From JABSOG01 sp041583135 (GTDB taxonomy: Bacteria > Pseudomonadota > Gammaproteobacteria > Enterobacterales > Alteromonadaceae), in assembly GCA_041583135.1 (NCBI GenBank), contig JBFHGJ010000115.1:1-18668 (forward strand): a stretch of 18,668 bases of DNA, read 5' to 3'. A model generated the notes under the pieces. The model searched no databases. It worked only from the letters and a program-made list of their open reading frames with translations, and was not told the DNA's origin. The position numbers and the translations under genes were made by a program. This document shows positions 8,591 to 16,400 of this stretch, piece after piece (the first letter of the stretch is position 1; each line of letters opens with the position of its first letter).

Positions 8591-11500
8591 AGTCATCAAC
8601 CCGTAGCCCGCTTGCCATGAACAGCAAAATCGAGCCGCAACATAAAGACAGCGCGCCTTTATCTGATGCTCAGCGCCGTTTGTGGTTTATCGAGCAGTTG
8701 GGCATTGCGGGCAATCAGTACAATATGCCGTTGGTGCTTAAAGTCACAGGTGATTTCAAGCTCGATTGTGCCAAACAGGCACTCGCGGCTTTAGTTGCCC
8801 GTCATCATGTTTTGCACACGGTTTATGTCGATGGTGACAATGGGCCTATGGCGCAACGCCTAAGCGCTTATGAGCTTGAACTGGGAATGGATGACTTATC
8901 GGCTTTGCCACTTGATGAACGCGACAATGCATGTCAGCAACGCATTAAGGAACAACTTGCGCGGCGCTTTGATTTAAGCCAAGACTTGATGGTCAGAATG
9001 CACTGGTTGCAGCTGGCACACAATGAGGGCGTGTTGGTGCTTAACATGCATCACATTGCCTCTGATGGTTGGTCGGTGGGCATTGTGGCCCGTGAGTTTG
9101 CCGCCCTTTATCGCGCCTTTTCACAAGGCACCACTGCTGAGCTTAAGCCGCTTCCGTTTCAATACAGCGATTATGCCTGGTGGCAAAACAGCGCCCTGAG
9201 TTCTGATGCGCTGGCAGAGCAATTGCACTACTGGCAAAACCAGTTAAAAGAGGTGCCAGCAGTGCACGGCTTGCCCCTTAAAGCCCCGCGCAGCAGTGGT
9301 GAAGCGGCCATTGCCAAGCAGGTAAGCGCAACGTTAAACGCCGAGGCGAGTGAAGCGTTACATCAGTTGGCACGGGCCAAAGGCATGACCATGTTTATGC
9401 TGCTCCACGGCGCTTTGGCTTTGGTGCTAAGCCGCTTTAGCAACAGTGACGATATTGTTGTCGGCACGCCTTTGGCCAGCCGTAATCAAAGCGATCTTGA
9501 AGCCTTAGTGGGGCTGTTCGTCAACACCTTGGTGCTGAGAACCAATACTGAAGATTGCCCACTTGATGAGTATCTGAACAAGGTCAAACAGCTGCATTTG
9601 GACGCGCAGGCCAACCAGGATGTGCCGTTTGACTACTTGGTCGAACACTGCAATGTCGCGCGCTCTACTAGTCACTTGCCGCTGTTTCAAATATTGTTTG
9701 CCGCCAGTAATGTCGCCGACGCGCCAAGTCTGGACATTCCGGGACTTAACTTTAGCGCCATGGGTAATCAAGGTAGCAGCGCCAAGTTTGAACTTGATGT
9801 TCGCGCCGAGATTGGCCCAAGTGCCATCACTTTGCGCTGGCTATATGACAGCGAACTGTTTGAGTCGCACCTGATTGAAAATTTAAACCTGCATTTGTGC
9901 ACCTTGCTTGAACATTTGCCGCAAGATTTGTCTGTGACCCTAAGCCGTGTGGAGATGATCCCGCACAGCCAGCGCGAACTGCTGCTTTACACTCGCAACC
10001 AAACTCAGCAAGACTTTAACCGCCCGGCACGGCTCGATGAATTGTTTGAAGCGCAAGCAAAAGCCACACCACAGGCCACCGCGCTGATATTTGCAGAGAA
10101 GCGTTTGAGCTATGCGCAGCTCAATGAAAGAGCCAATGCCTTGGCATGGTTACTCAAAACCCATGGGGTGGGCGCCGATAAGCTGGTCGGCCTGTGTTTA
10201 AACCGCACCGAGCAGTTGGTAGTGGCCATGCTGGGTATATTAAAAGCTGGCGGTGCCTATGTGCCGGTTGACCCCAATTATCCCGATGCCCGTATCGCCT
10301 ATATGTTAAATGACAGTGGCGTTGAGCTGGTTGTGAGCGAGCAGGCCCTTGAAGCTAAGCTAAATGCCCTTGAAGGTGGGCCGCATGGGCTTAATATCAT
10401 CAGCCTTGATAGCGATACTTGCCAAGCTCAATTGGCCGGTCAATCAGTGGATAACCTGCCTTGTGATGGCAAATCGCCCGAGCATTTATCTCATATTATC
10501 TATACCTCAGGCTCTACCGGGCTACCCAAAGGGGTGATGATAGCGCAGCAAAACTCTGCCGCCATGGTCAATTGGGCTGGTAGCGCATTTGAGCCACAGG
10601 TGCTGCGTAAGGTGCTGTTTGCTACCTCTGTGTGTTTTGACCTGTCGGTGTTTGAAGTGTTTGTGCCTTTGTGTCACGGCGGCTGTGTGGTGGTGGCTGA
10701 AAATGTGCTCAGTGCAACCAAAAACAGTGATTTATCGCTTATCAATACCGTGCCATCGGCAATGGATGCGCTGCTAAGTGCTGGTAATCTGCCAAGTTCG
10801 GTTGTGCAGGTAAACCTTGCCGGTGAGCCGCTTGAGCAAGCGTTGGTGGCACGGCTTTATCAGGCTGGTGTGGCCCAAGTATATGACCTGTACGGGCCAA
10901 GTGAAGATACCACCTATTCGACTTATGGACTAAGACAGGCAGGCGGCTATGCCAACATCGGCAAGCCCATTGCCAATACCTTTGCCTATATTCTCGATAG
11001 CCACGGTCAGCTGTTGCCTGATGGCGCGCTAGGGGAGTTATATCTAGGTGGCGCAGGCGTCGCGCGGGGTTATCTCAATCAGCCTGAGTTAACCGAGCAG
11101 CGCTTTTTGGCCAACCCGTTTGCGCCGGGGCGTATGTATCGCACTGGTGATTTGGTGCGCTACAGCGCCGAGGGCAAGCTGATTTATTGTGGCCGCGCCG
11201 ACGAGCAATTGAAAATTCGCGGCTTTAGGGTTGAGCTTGGCGAGATAGGCGAGCAATTAAGCCAGTGCGAACAGGTTCACTCTGCCTTGGTGGTTGCCCG
11301 CAAAACATCTGGCCAACAGCCAAAACTGGTGGCCTATGTGCAGCCCAATGCCGAGTGTCAAATGAGCGAAAGTCAGTGGCAGCAAACCCTTAAACAGCAC
11401 CTGCTTGCAAGGCTGCCGGGTTATATGGTGCCAGAGGCTTTTGTCATCATCGACCAATGGCCGCGCACCACCAGTGGTAAAGTGGACAAAAATGCCTTGC

Positions 11501-14500
11501 CAGAGCCGGTTTATCACGCCGAGCAAAGCGCAGTTCAGGCGCCAAAAGATGCCCTTGAGCGTAGCCTATGTGCGATTTGGTGTGAGGTGCTCAGCCTTGA
11601 AGACGTTGGCACCGCCCAGCCGTTTTTCGATATCGGCGGCAACTCGTTACACTGCTACGCGGTGCAGCAAAAAATCAAGCAACAGCTTGGTGTCGATATC
11701 GCGCTGACCGACCTATTTACCTATACCACTATCGCTGAGCTGGCGCACTTTATCCATGGCTTTGATCAGGTGCAAGCCGGGACCTTAGTTAGTAAGGCAA
11801 AAGAGGTCAAACGCGGTGATAAAATCGCGGTCATTGCCATGGCCTGTCGTTTCCCCGATGCCGATGATGTTACGCAGTTTTGGCAAAATTTACTTGAGGG
11901 TAAAGAGTCGTTAACCGAGTTTGACGATGAATCCTTACTTGCCACAGGAGTGAGCGCTGCGCAGCTGAGCGACCCTAACTTTGTGCGCAGCGGCGTGTTG
12001 TTGCCCCAGCTTGATTGCTTTGACGCCGAGCTGTTTGGCTTTACGCCATCACAGGCGATGCTACTCGACCCGCAGCAGCGTTTGTTGTTTGAATGCGTTA
12101 ACGATTGCCTAGAGCAGGCCGGTCTTGGTGGTCATAAGGGTAGTAACACTGGGGTGTTTGTTGGCGTTGGTGAGAGCAATTATTTGCTGGAGAACCTGCT
12201 ACAGCGTGCCGATATCATCGCTCAGGTGGGCGGCTCGGCCATTGCCCTTGGCAACAGCCGTGATTTTGTCGCCACCAAAATTGCCCATAAGTTCGATTTA
12301 ACCGGCCCTGCCTATACGGTCGCAACTGCCTGTTCGACCGGTTTGGTCAATATTCATCTGGCCTGTGAAAGCTTGCGCCAAGGTCAGTGCGATACCGCCC
12401 TTGCCGGTGGCGCATCGGTCGGGCTGTTAAGCCCTCGTGGCTTTATCGCCGAGCCGGGCGGCACCAAGTCGCCAACAGGCATTTGCCGGGCCTTTGACGA
12501 GCAGGCCGACGGCACTCGTGGCGGCAGCGGCGCAGGTCTGGTATTGCTTAAGCCATTAACTCAAGCGATTAAAGATAACGACAACATCAGCGCGGTGATA
12601 GTCGGCTCTAGCTGCAACAATGACGGCGCCGACAAAGTTGGCTTTACCGCGCCAAGTGTCTCCGGTCAGGCCAAAGTGATTGTCGATGCAATCCAAAGCG
12701 CCGGGGTCGATATTGATAGCATCGGTTATATTGAAACCCACGGCACCGGCACCAAAGTTGGCGACCCGATTGAAATCGCCGCGTTAACCAAAGCCTTTAA
12801 CTCTCTGGGCCGTAGTAAAGACGCTGCACCTTGCGCACTAGGCACCACCAAGCCCAATATCGGCCATTTAGACAGCGCCGCCGGTATCGCCGGGTTTATC
12901 AAAGCGGCCATGGTGGTTGAGCAGGGTATGCTGGCCAAAGCTTTACATTTCAACCAGCCAAACAGCCAAATCGACTTTGCCGGTGCAGGCTTTTTTGTGC
13001 CGCGTGAAAACCAAGCCTTTAGCTGTGCCACAGGGCCGAGAAGGGCAGCGGTCAGCTCATTTGGTATGGGCGGCACCAATGCCCATGTGGTACTTGAACA
13101 GTATCAAGCAAAACCCGAGCAGACAAAAGCAGAGCAAAGCGATGATAACGCCCAGCTTATTATGCTAAGTGCGGCAACCGAGCAGGCCCTTGAAGACAGC
13201 AAAGCGCGCTTATTACAGTGGCTTGAACTGGCGCCACAAAGCATAGAGCCGCATCTGCTGCCACGCCTTGCCTATACCCTTGCTACTGGCCGCGCCCAAA
13301 GAGCATTTCGCTTCAGTGCAGTGGCCAAAGACGTTGCCGGTTTACAGCGGGCGTTATCACAGCCCGGTGGCAGCTCAGTGGTTAATCCGAGTAAGGCCAG
13401 AGCCACTTTGGTGATGATGTTCCCCGGACAAGGTAGCCAGTATGCACAAATGGGCGCCCAGTTATACCAAGCAGCGCCCCAGTTTAAAGCGCAATTTGAT
13501 GCGTGTGCGGCGATTTTAAATCCGCTGCTTAAACTTGATTTGGTGGCGCTGTTAAATCAGCCGACTTTGAGTAACGATACCGCCATCGTGCAGCCTTTGC
13601 TGTTTGCCTTTGAATATGCGCTGGCAAAACAGTGGCAAGCACTCGGTATTACCCCTGATGTGATGATAGGTCACAGCTTAGGCGAGTATGTGGCGGCCTG
13701 TTTGGCCGGTGTGTTTAGCTTAGAAGACGCCCTTAAACTGGTGGTTAAGCGCGCCGATCTAATGCAATCGCTTGAAGCCGGTGCAATGTTATCGGTGAGC
13801 TTGAGTGAAACCGACTTACAGCCGCTACTGGCGGATTTTGATTGCTGCCTTGCAGCGGTGAACGGCCCTGAGCTTTGTGTTGCAGCAGGCCGTACTGAGC
13901 AAATTGAAAAGCTCAATGCCATGCTTGGCGAAAAAGGCGTGAAAACCCGATTGCTGGCGACCTCTCATGCGTTTCACTCAAAAGCCATCGATGCCATTAT
14001 CAAGCCTTTTATCGCGCTATTTGATGGTATTGAACTCAATGCACCGAAGCTGCCGTTTGTGTCGAACCTGAGTGCTGAGCTTATCACCGCCGAGCAAGCG
14101 CAAAGCCCGCAGTATTGGGCCAATCATATGCGTCAGGCAGTGCGTTTTGGCGATGGTTTGGCGTTTTTGGCAGGGCGTGCGCCAGTTTGCTTTTTAGAGG
14201 TCGGTCCGGGCAAAACCCTAAGCGCCCTTGCTCGCATTCACTGTGAAGATAGCGACAACCAATGCATCAACAGTGTCGGCACGGCGCAATCTGAGCTAAA
14301 CGATTGGGCATTTATGCTCGATAGTGCAGGTGCGCTGTGGCGCGCTGGCTTCGCCCTAAACTTAACTGAAGTGACCGGTAAGCAACAAGTGTTGGCCTTG
14401 CCACAGTATCCTTATGACAGGCAAAAACATTGGGTGGATGCGCCAAGTAGACAATACACCGAGCGCCTTAATCAAGATATCGATAGCTGGTGTTATCAGC

Positions 14501-16230
14501 CGGTTTGGCAAAGTTATCCCGTGACCGGTCAATCCGCCGAGCCGCAGCGCATTGATGGCTGCGTAATTGTGCTAGGTGAGAGTGCATTGTGTCACAAGGT
14601 AAGCAGTGAGCTAAGCGCACTTGCCAATCGCGTGGTGTCAGTTAAACCCGGCGCGCAGTTTACGCAGCTAAGTGATAGCGAATTTACCGTAATGCCGGGC
14701 AACAAAACGGATTATCAGCAGCTGTTGGCTTTGCTTGGGGCTGAAGTCGTGGCCGTGGTCCATGGCTTTAACAGCGGCGAGCGCTTAGCAGATGAGCGCC
14801 GCTTGGCAGTCTCGGCGCAAAGCGTGCTTTATTGGGCGCAACTGCTTGGCGAGTCGAGTCAGCCGCGCCAATTGCTGCTTTTGAGCGAGCAGGGTCAAGC
14901 CTTTGACAGTGAAGAGCGGGCCTATCCTGAGCGCGCAATGCTTAGCGCCATGGCTAAGGTTATCAATGCCGAGTTTAATCACATCAATGCCTGCTACGTC
15001 GATGCCGACCAAAGCGTCGATATCGCCAAAGTGATGCAGCAACTAAGCGACACCGGCAATGACACTCATTGTTTACGCTTTAAGCGCTTATGGCGTCAAG
15101 GCTATGTTAGTGTTCAGCCGCAACAAGCATTTAGCGGCGTGAAAAAAGGTGGTGTTTATGGCATTAGCGGTGGTCTTGGTGGTGTCGGTTTAACGCTGGC
15201 TAAAGCCCTTGCCGAGCAAGCCGAGGTTAAATTGGTACTATTGGCAAGACACACGGAAAATCTCAGCCAAAACGTACAAAACACCATCGCGCAAATTCGC
15301 GAGCGAGGCAGCGAAGTTCACATCGTTAAAGCGGATGTATGCGACCTTGCGCAATTAAGTCATGCCATCAATGAGGTCGCTCAGCAGGTCGGCCAGTTTG
15401 ACGGCTTTGTTCACAGCGCCGGGGTTGCCGGTGGCGGCCTGATCAGCCTTAAAGATAGCCAAAGCATGGCTCAAGTGTTAGCTGCCAAGGTTAACGGCAC
15501 CGACAATTTGGCCCGTGTGCTTAAAGGGCATTGCCTTGAATGGTTTGTTGCCTGCTCGTCCATTACCGCGCTACACGGGGTTGTCGGTCAGTTCGATTAT
15601 GCCGCCGCCAATGCCTATTTGGACGGCGCGGCTGAGCGCTTTGCCGAGCATTCGTGCCGCTATATCTCAATTAACTGGGACAGTTGGGCTGAGGTGGGTA
15701 TGAGCGCGGCGCAACTGGCAGGCAAAGTGCTGCCATACGCGCTCACGCCAGCCCATGCCGCCCAGTGGTTTATTCGCTTAATCCAAGCGCCGGGCGGTAA
15801 CTATGTCGTGACCAAACGGCCAATTCAAAAAGGGTTGAGTGCTCAAGCGCCTGAACAAAATCATCAGCCAAACGCGCCAGCGCCGAGCTTAAACAAGCGG
15901 AACAACCGGCCGATGCTCTCAAGTGATTATGTCGCCCCTGAATTCGCGCTGGAAAAAGCGCTATGCGAGATCTGGCGTGGGCCTTTGGGCATATCGCCTA
16001 TCGGCAAGCACGACAATTTCTTTGAACTTGGCGGCGACTCCTTGGTGCTGACCCGCGTACTTGGCGCCATCAATCAACAATTTGACATCAATATTGCCAT
16101 CCATCAGGCGTTTGATAACCCCACTATCGCCGAGTTGGCGGTATTGGTCGGCGCTCAAACCAGCGGTGGCGGGCAAGGGCCTGATGGTCCGGAAGATCAA
16201 GATTTATACGAACAAGAGGTTATTCTATGA
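8413..16230 (+). CDS. Hybrid NRPS-PKS: docking-C-A(Ala)-T-KS-AT(malonyl)-KR-ACP
   Basis: This complete 2605-residue hybrid synthetase fuses one NRPS module to one PKS module. In order it has an N-terminal TubC-type docking domain (1-59), C (82-510), A (530-1030), T (Ser1078), KS (1135-1560), AT (1665-1965), KR with its structural half (2010-2425), ACP (Ser2543) and an acidic tail ending LYEQEVIL. It should accept the peptide from gene 1, add alanine, extend it with malonyl-CoA and reduce the beta-keto group to a hydroxyl, yielding a 4-amino-3-hydroxypentanoyl (alanine-derived statine) unit. No DH, ER or methyltransferase is present: the AT-KR gap of about 240 residues is filled by the KR structural subdomain. 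The ATG at 8413 overlaps the previous stop, has a good ribosome binding site, and places the docking domain at the extreme N-terminus. The stop overlaps gene 3 in the same way. Confidence 0.97.
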   Translation: MSEAQQLLALAAERQILLYLEDGKLKFKAPQGAMDPEFIARLKAVKPELMTLLAELENAKSSTRSPLAMNSKIEPQHKDSAPLSDAQRRLWFIEQLGIAGNQYNMPLVLKVTGDFKLDCAKQALAALVARHHVLHTVYVDGDNGPMAQRLSAYELELGMDDLSALPLDERDNACQQRIKEQLARRFDLSQDLMVRMHWLQLAHNEGVLVLNMHHIASDGWSVGIVAREFAALYRAFSQGTTAELKPLPFQYSDYAWWQNSALSSDALAEQLHYWQNQLKEVPAVHGLPLKAPRSSGEAAIAKQVSATLNAEASEALHQLARAKGMTMFMLLHGALALVLSRFSNSDDIVVGTPLASRNQSDLEALVGLFVNTLVLRTNTEDCPLDEYLNKVKQLHLDAQANQDVPFDYLVEHCNVARSTSHLPLFQILFAASNVADAPSLDIPGLNFSAMGNQGSSAKFELDVRAEIGPSAITLRWLYDSELFESHLIENLNLHLCTLLEHLPQDLSVTLSRVEMIPHSQRELLLYTRNQTQQDFNRPARLDELFEAQAKATPQATALIFAEKRLSYAQLNERANALAWLLKTHGVGADKLVGLCLNRTEQLVVAMLGILKAGGAYVPVDPNYPDARIAYMLNDSGVELVVSEQALEAKLNALEGGPHGLNIISLDSDTCQAQLAGQSVDNLPCDGKSPEHLSHIIYTSGSTGLPKGVMIAQQNSAAMVNWAGSAFEPQVLRKVLFATSVCFDLSVFEVFVPLCHGGCVVVAENVLSATKNSDLSLINTVPSAMDALLSAGNLPSSVVQVNLAGEPLEQALVARLYQAGVAQVYDLYGPSEDTTYSTYGLRQAGGYANIGKPIANTFAYILDSHGQLLPDGALGELYLGGAGVARGYLNQPELTEQRFLANPFAPGRMYRTGDLVRYSAEGKLIYCGRADEQLKIRGFRVELGEIGEQLSQCEQVHSALVVARKTSGQQPKLVAYVQPNAECQMSESQWQQTLKQHLLARLPGYMVPEAFVIIDQWPRTTSGKVDKNALPEPVYHAEQSAVQAPKDALERSLCAIWCEVLSLEDVGTAQPFFDIGGNSLHCYAVQQKIKQQLGVDIALTDLFTYTTIAELAHFIHGFDQVQAGTLVSKAKEVKRGDKIAVIAMACRFPDADDVTQFWQNLLEGKESLTEFDDESLLATGVSAAQLSDPNFVRSGVLLPQLDCFDAELFGFTPSQAMLLDPQQRLLFECVNDCLEQAGLGGHKGSNTGVFVGVGESNYLLENLLQRADIIAQVGGSAIALGNSRDFVATKIAHKFDLTGPAYTVATACSTGLVNIHLACESLRQGQCDTALAGGASVGLLSPRGFIAEPGGTKSPTGICRAFDEQADGTRGGSGAGLVLLKPLTQAIKDNDNISAVIVGSSCNNDGADKVGFTAPSVSGQAKVIVDAIQSAGVDIDSIGYIETHGTGTKVGDPIEIAALTKAFNSLGRSKDAAPCALGTTKPNIGHLDSAAGIAGFIKAAMVVEQGMLAKALHFNQPNSQIDFAGAGFFVPRENQAFSCATGPRRAAVSSFGMGGTNAHVVLEQYQAKPEQTKAEQSDDNAQLIMLSAATEQALEDSKARLLQWLELAPQSIEPHLLPRLAYTLATGRAQRAFRFSAVAKDVAGLQRALSQPGGSSVVNPSKARATLVMMFPGQGSQYAQMGAQLYQAAPQFKAQFDACAAILNPLLKLDLVALLNQPTLSNDTAIVQPLLFAFEYALAKQWQALGITPDVMIGHSLGEYVAACLAGVFSLEDALKLVVKRADLMQSLEAGAMLSVSLSETDLQPLLADFDCCLAAVNGPELCVAAGRTEQIEKLNAMLGEKGVKTRLLATSHAFHSKAIDAIIKPFIALFDGIELNAPKLPFVSNLSAELITAEQAQSPQYWANHMRQAVRFGDGLAFLAGRAPVCFLEVGPGKTLSALARIHCEDSDNQCINSVGTAQSELNDWAFMLDSAGALWRAGFALNLTEVTGKQQVLALPQYPYDRQKHWVDAPSRQYTERLNQDIDSWCYQPVWQSYPVTGQSAEPQRIDGCVIVLGESALCHKVSSELSALANRVVSVKPGAQFTQLSDSEFTVMPGNKTDYQQLLALLGAEVVAVVHGFNSGERLADERRLAVSAQSVLYWAQLLGESSQPRQLLLLSEQGQAFDSEERAYPERAMLSAMAKVINAEFNHINACYVDADQSVDIAKVMQQLSDTGNDTHCLRFKRLWRQGYVSVQPQQAFSGVKKGGVYGISGGLGGVGLTLAKALAEQAEVKLVLLARHTENLSQNVQNTIAQIRERGSEVHIVKADVCDLAQLSHAINEVAQQVGQFDGFVHSAGVAGGGLISLKDSQSMAQVLAAKVNGTDNLARVLKGHCLEWFVACSSITALHGVVGQFDYAAANAYLDGAAERFAEHSCRYISINWDSWAEVGMSAAQLAGKVLPYALTPAHAAQWFIRLIQAPGGNYVVTKRPIQKGLSAQAPEQNHQPNAPAPSLNKRNNRPMLSSDYVAPEFALEKALCEIWRGPLGISPIGKHDNFFELGGDSLVLTRVLGAINQQFDINIAIHQAFDNPTIAELAVLVGAQTSGGGQGPDGPEDQDLYEQEVIL
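8650..11760 (+). other. Module 4: C-A-T, predicted alanine
   Basis: The C domain has LSDAQRRLWFIEQL (residue 83) and HHIASDG with catalytic His214, of L-donor style. The A domain has YTSGSTGLPKG (697), FDLSVF (742), DLYGPSE (825) and A10 SGK with Lys1023. Pocket residues D743 L744 F747 N778 N801 A803 L826 T834 Y835 plus Lys give DLFNNALTYK, which matches the known alanine code as I recall it at all ten positions. The T domain reads IGGNS with Ser1078, a less usual Asn before the serine, and delivers its aminoacyl chain to the KS that follows in the same protein. Confidence 0.9.
11815..16170 (+). other. Module 5: type I PKS module KS-AT-KR-ACP
   Basis: The KS shows TACSTG with active-site Cys1307, ETHGTGT with His1443 and NIGHLDSAAG with His1485, a full catalytic triad; the usual Asp of DTAC is Ala. 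The AT has FPGQGSQ (1670), GHSLGE with Ser1755 and HAFHS with His1855; the HAFH form indicates malonyl-CoA rather than methylmalonyl-CoA. After a YPYDRQKHW linker (1999) comes the KR: GGLGGVG (2253), Lys2359, Ser2383, Tyr2396 and Asn2400 form a complete NADPH-dependent reductase set. Neither the LDD nor the Trp signature used to predict hydroxyl configuration is present (the LDD position reads AGG, the Trp position His), so stereochemistry is open. The ACP carries LGGDS with Ser2543. Confidence 0.93.
16214..16226 (+). promoter_or_regulatory. Ribosome binding site for the third synthetase gene
   Basis: AAGAGGT lies 6 bases before the ATG at 16227, inside the last codons of gene 2. With the ATGA overlap this supports the chosen start and coupled translation. 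It is weaker and more distant than the site before gene 2. Confidence 0.65.
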
Positions 16231-16400
16231 ACGCCGACAGTGTCATGCTGCGCGCCTTTGAACTTGGCATCATCTTAAGCGTCAAGTCAGGTGGCCTTGC
16301 CATCAAAGCCCCCAAAGGCGCTCTTAGCGATGAGCTAAAAGCACAGATCGCCGCCAATAAGGCGCAGATCATCGAGCGTTTGCTACAAAGCGGCGATAAA
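16227..16400 (+). other. TubC-type N-terminal docking domain of gene 3
   Basis: Residues 1-58 show the same helix-hairpin-helix pattern as the start of gene 2 (LGIILSVKSGGLAIKAPKG, then LSDELKAQIAANKAQI). The sequence and charge of the hairpin differ clearly: gene 2 has LEDGKLKFK, gene 3 has VKSGGLAIK. The likely partner is the acidic tail of gene 2 (EDQDLYEQEVIL). The divergence would help keep the two protein junctions distinct. Confidence 0.83.

Noticed and set aside
14410..15150. Possible DH or methyltransferase domain between AT and KR
   Set aside because: The stretch matches the KR structural subdomain and lacks the HxxxGxxxxP motif of DH and the SAM motif of methyltransferases.
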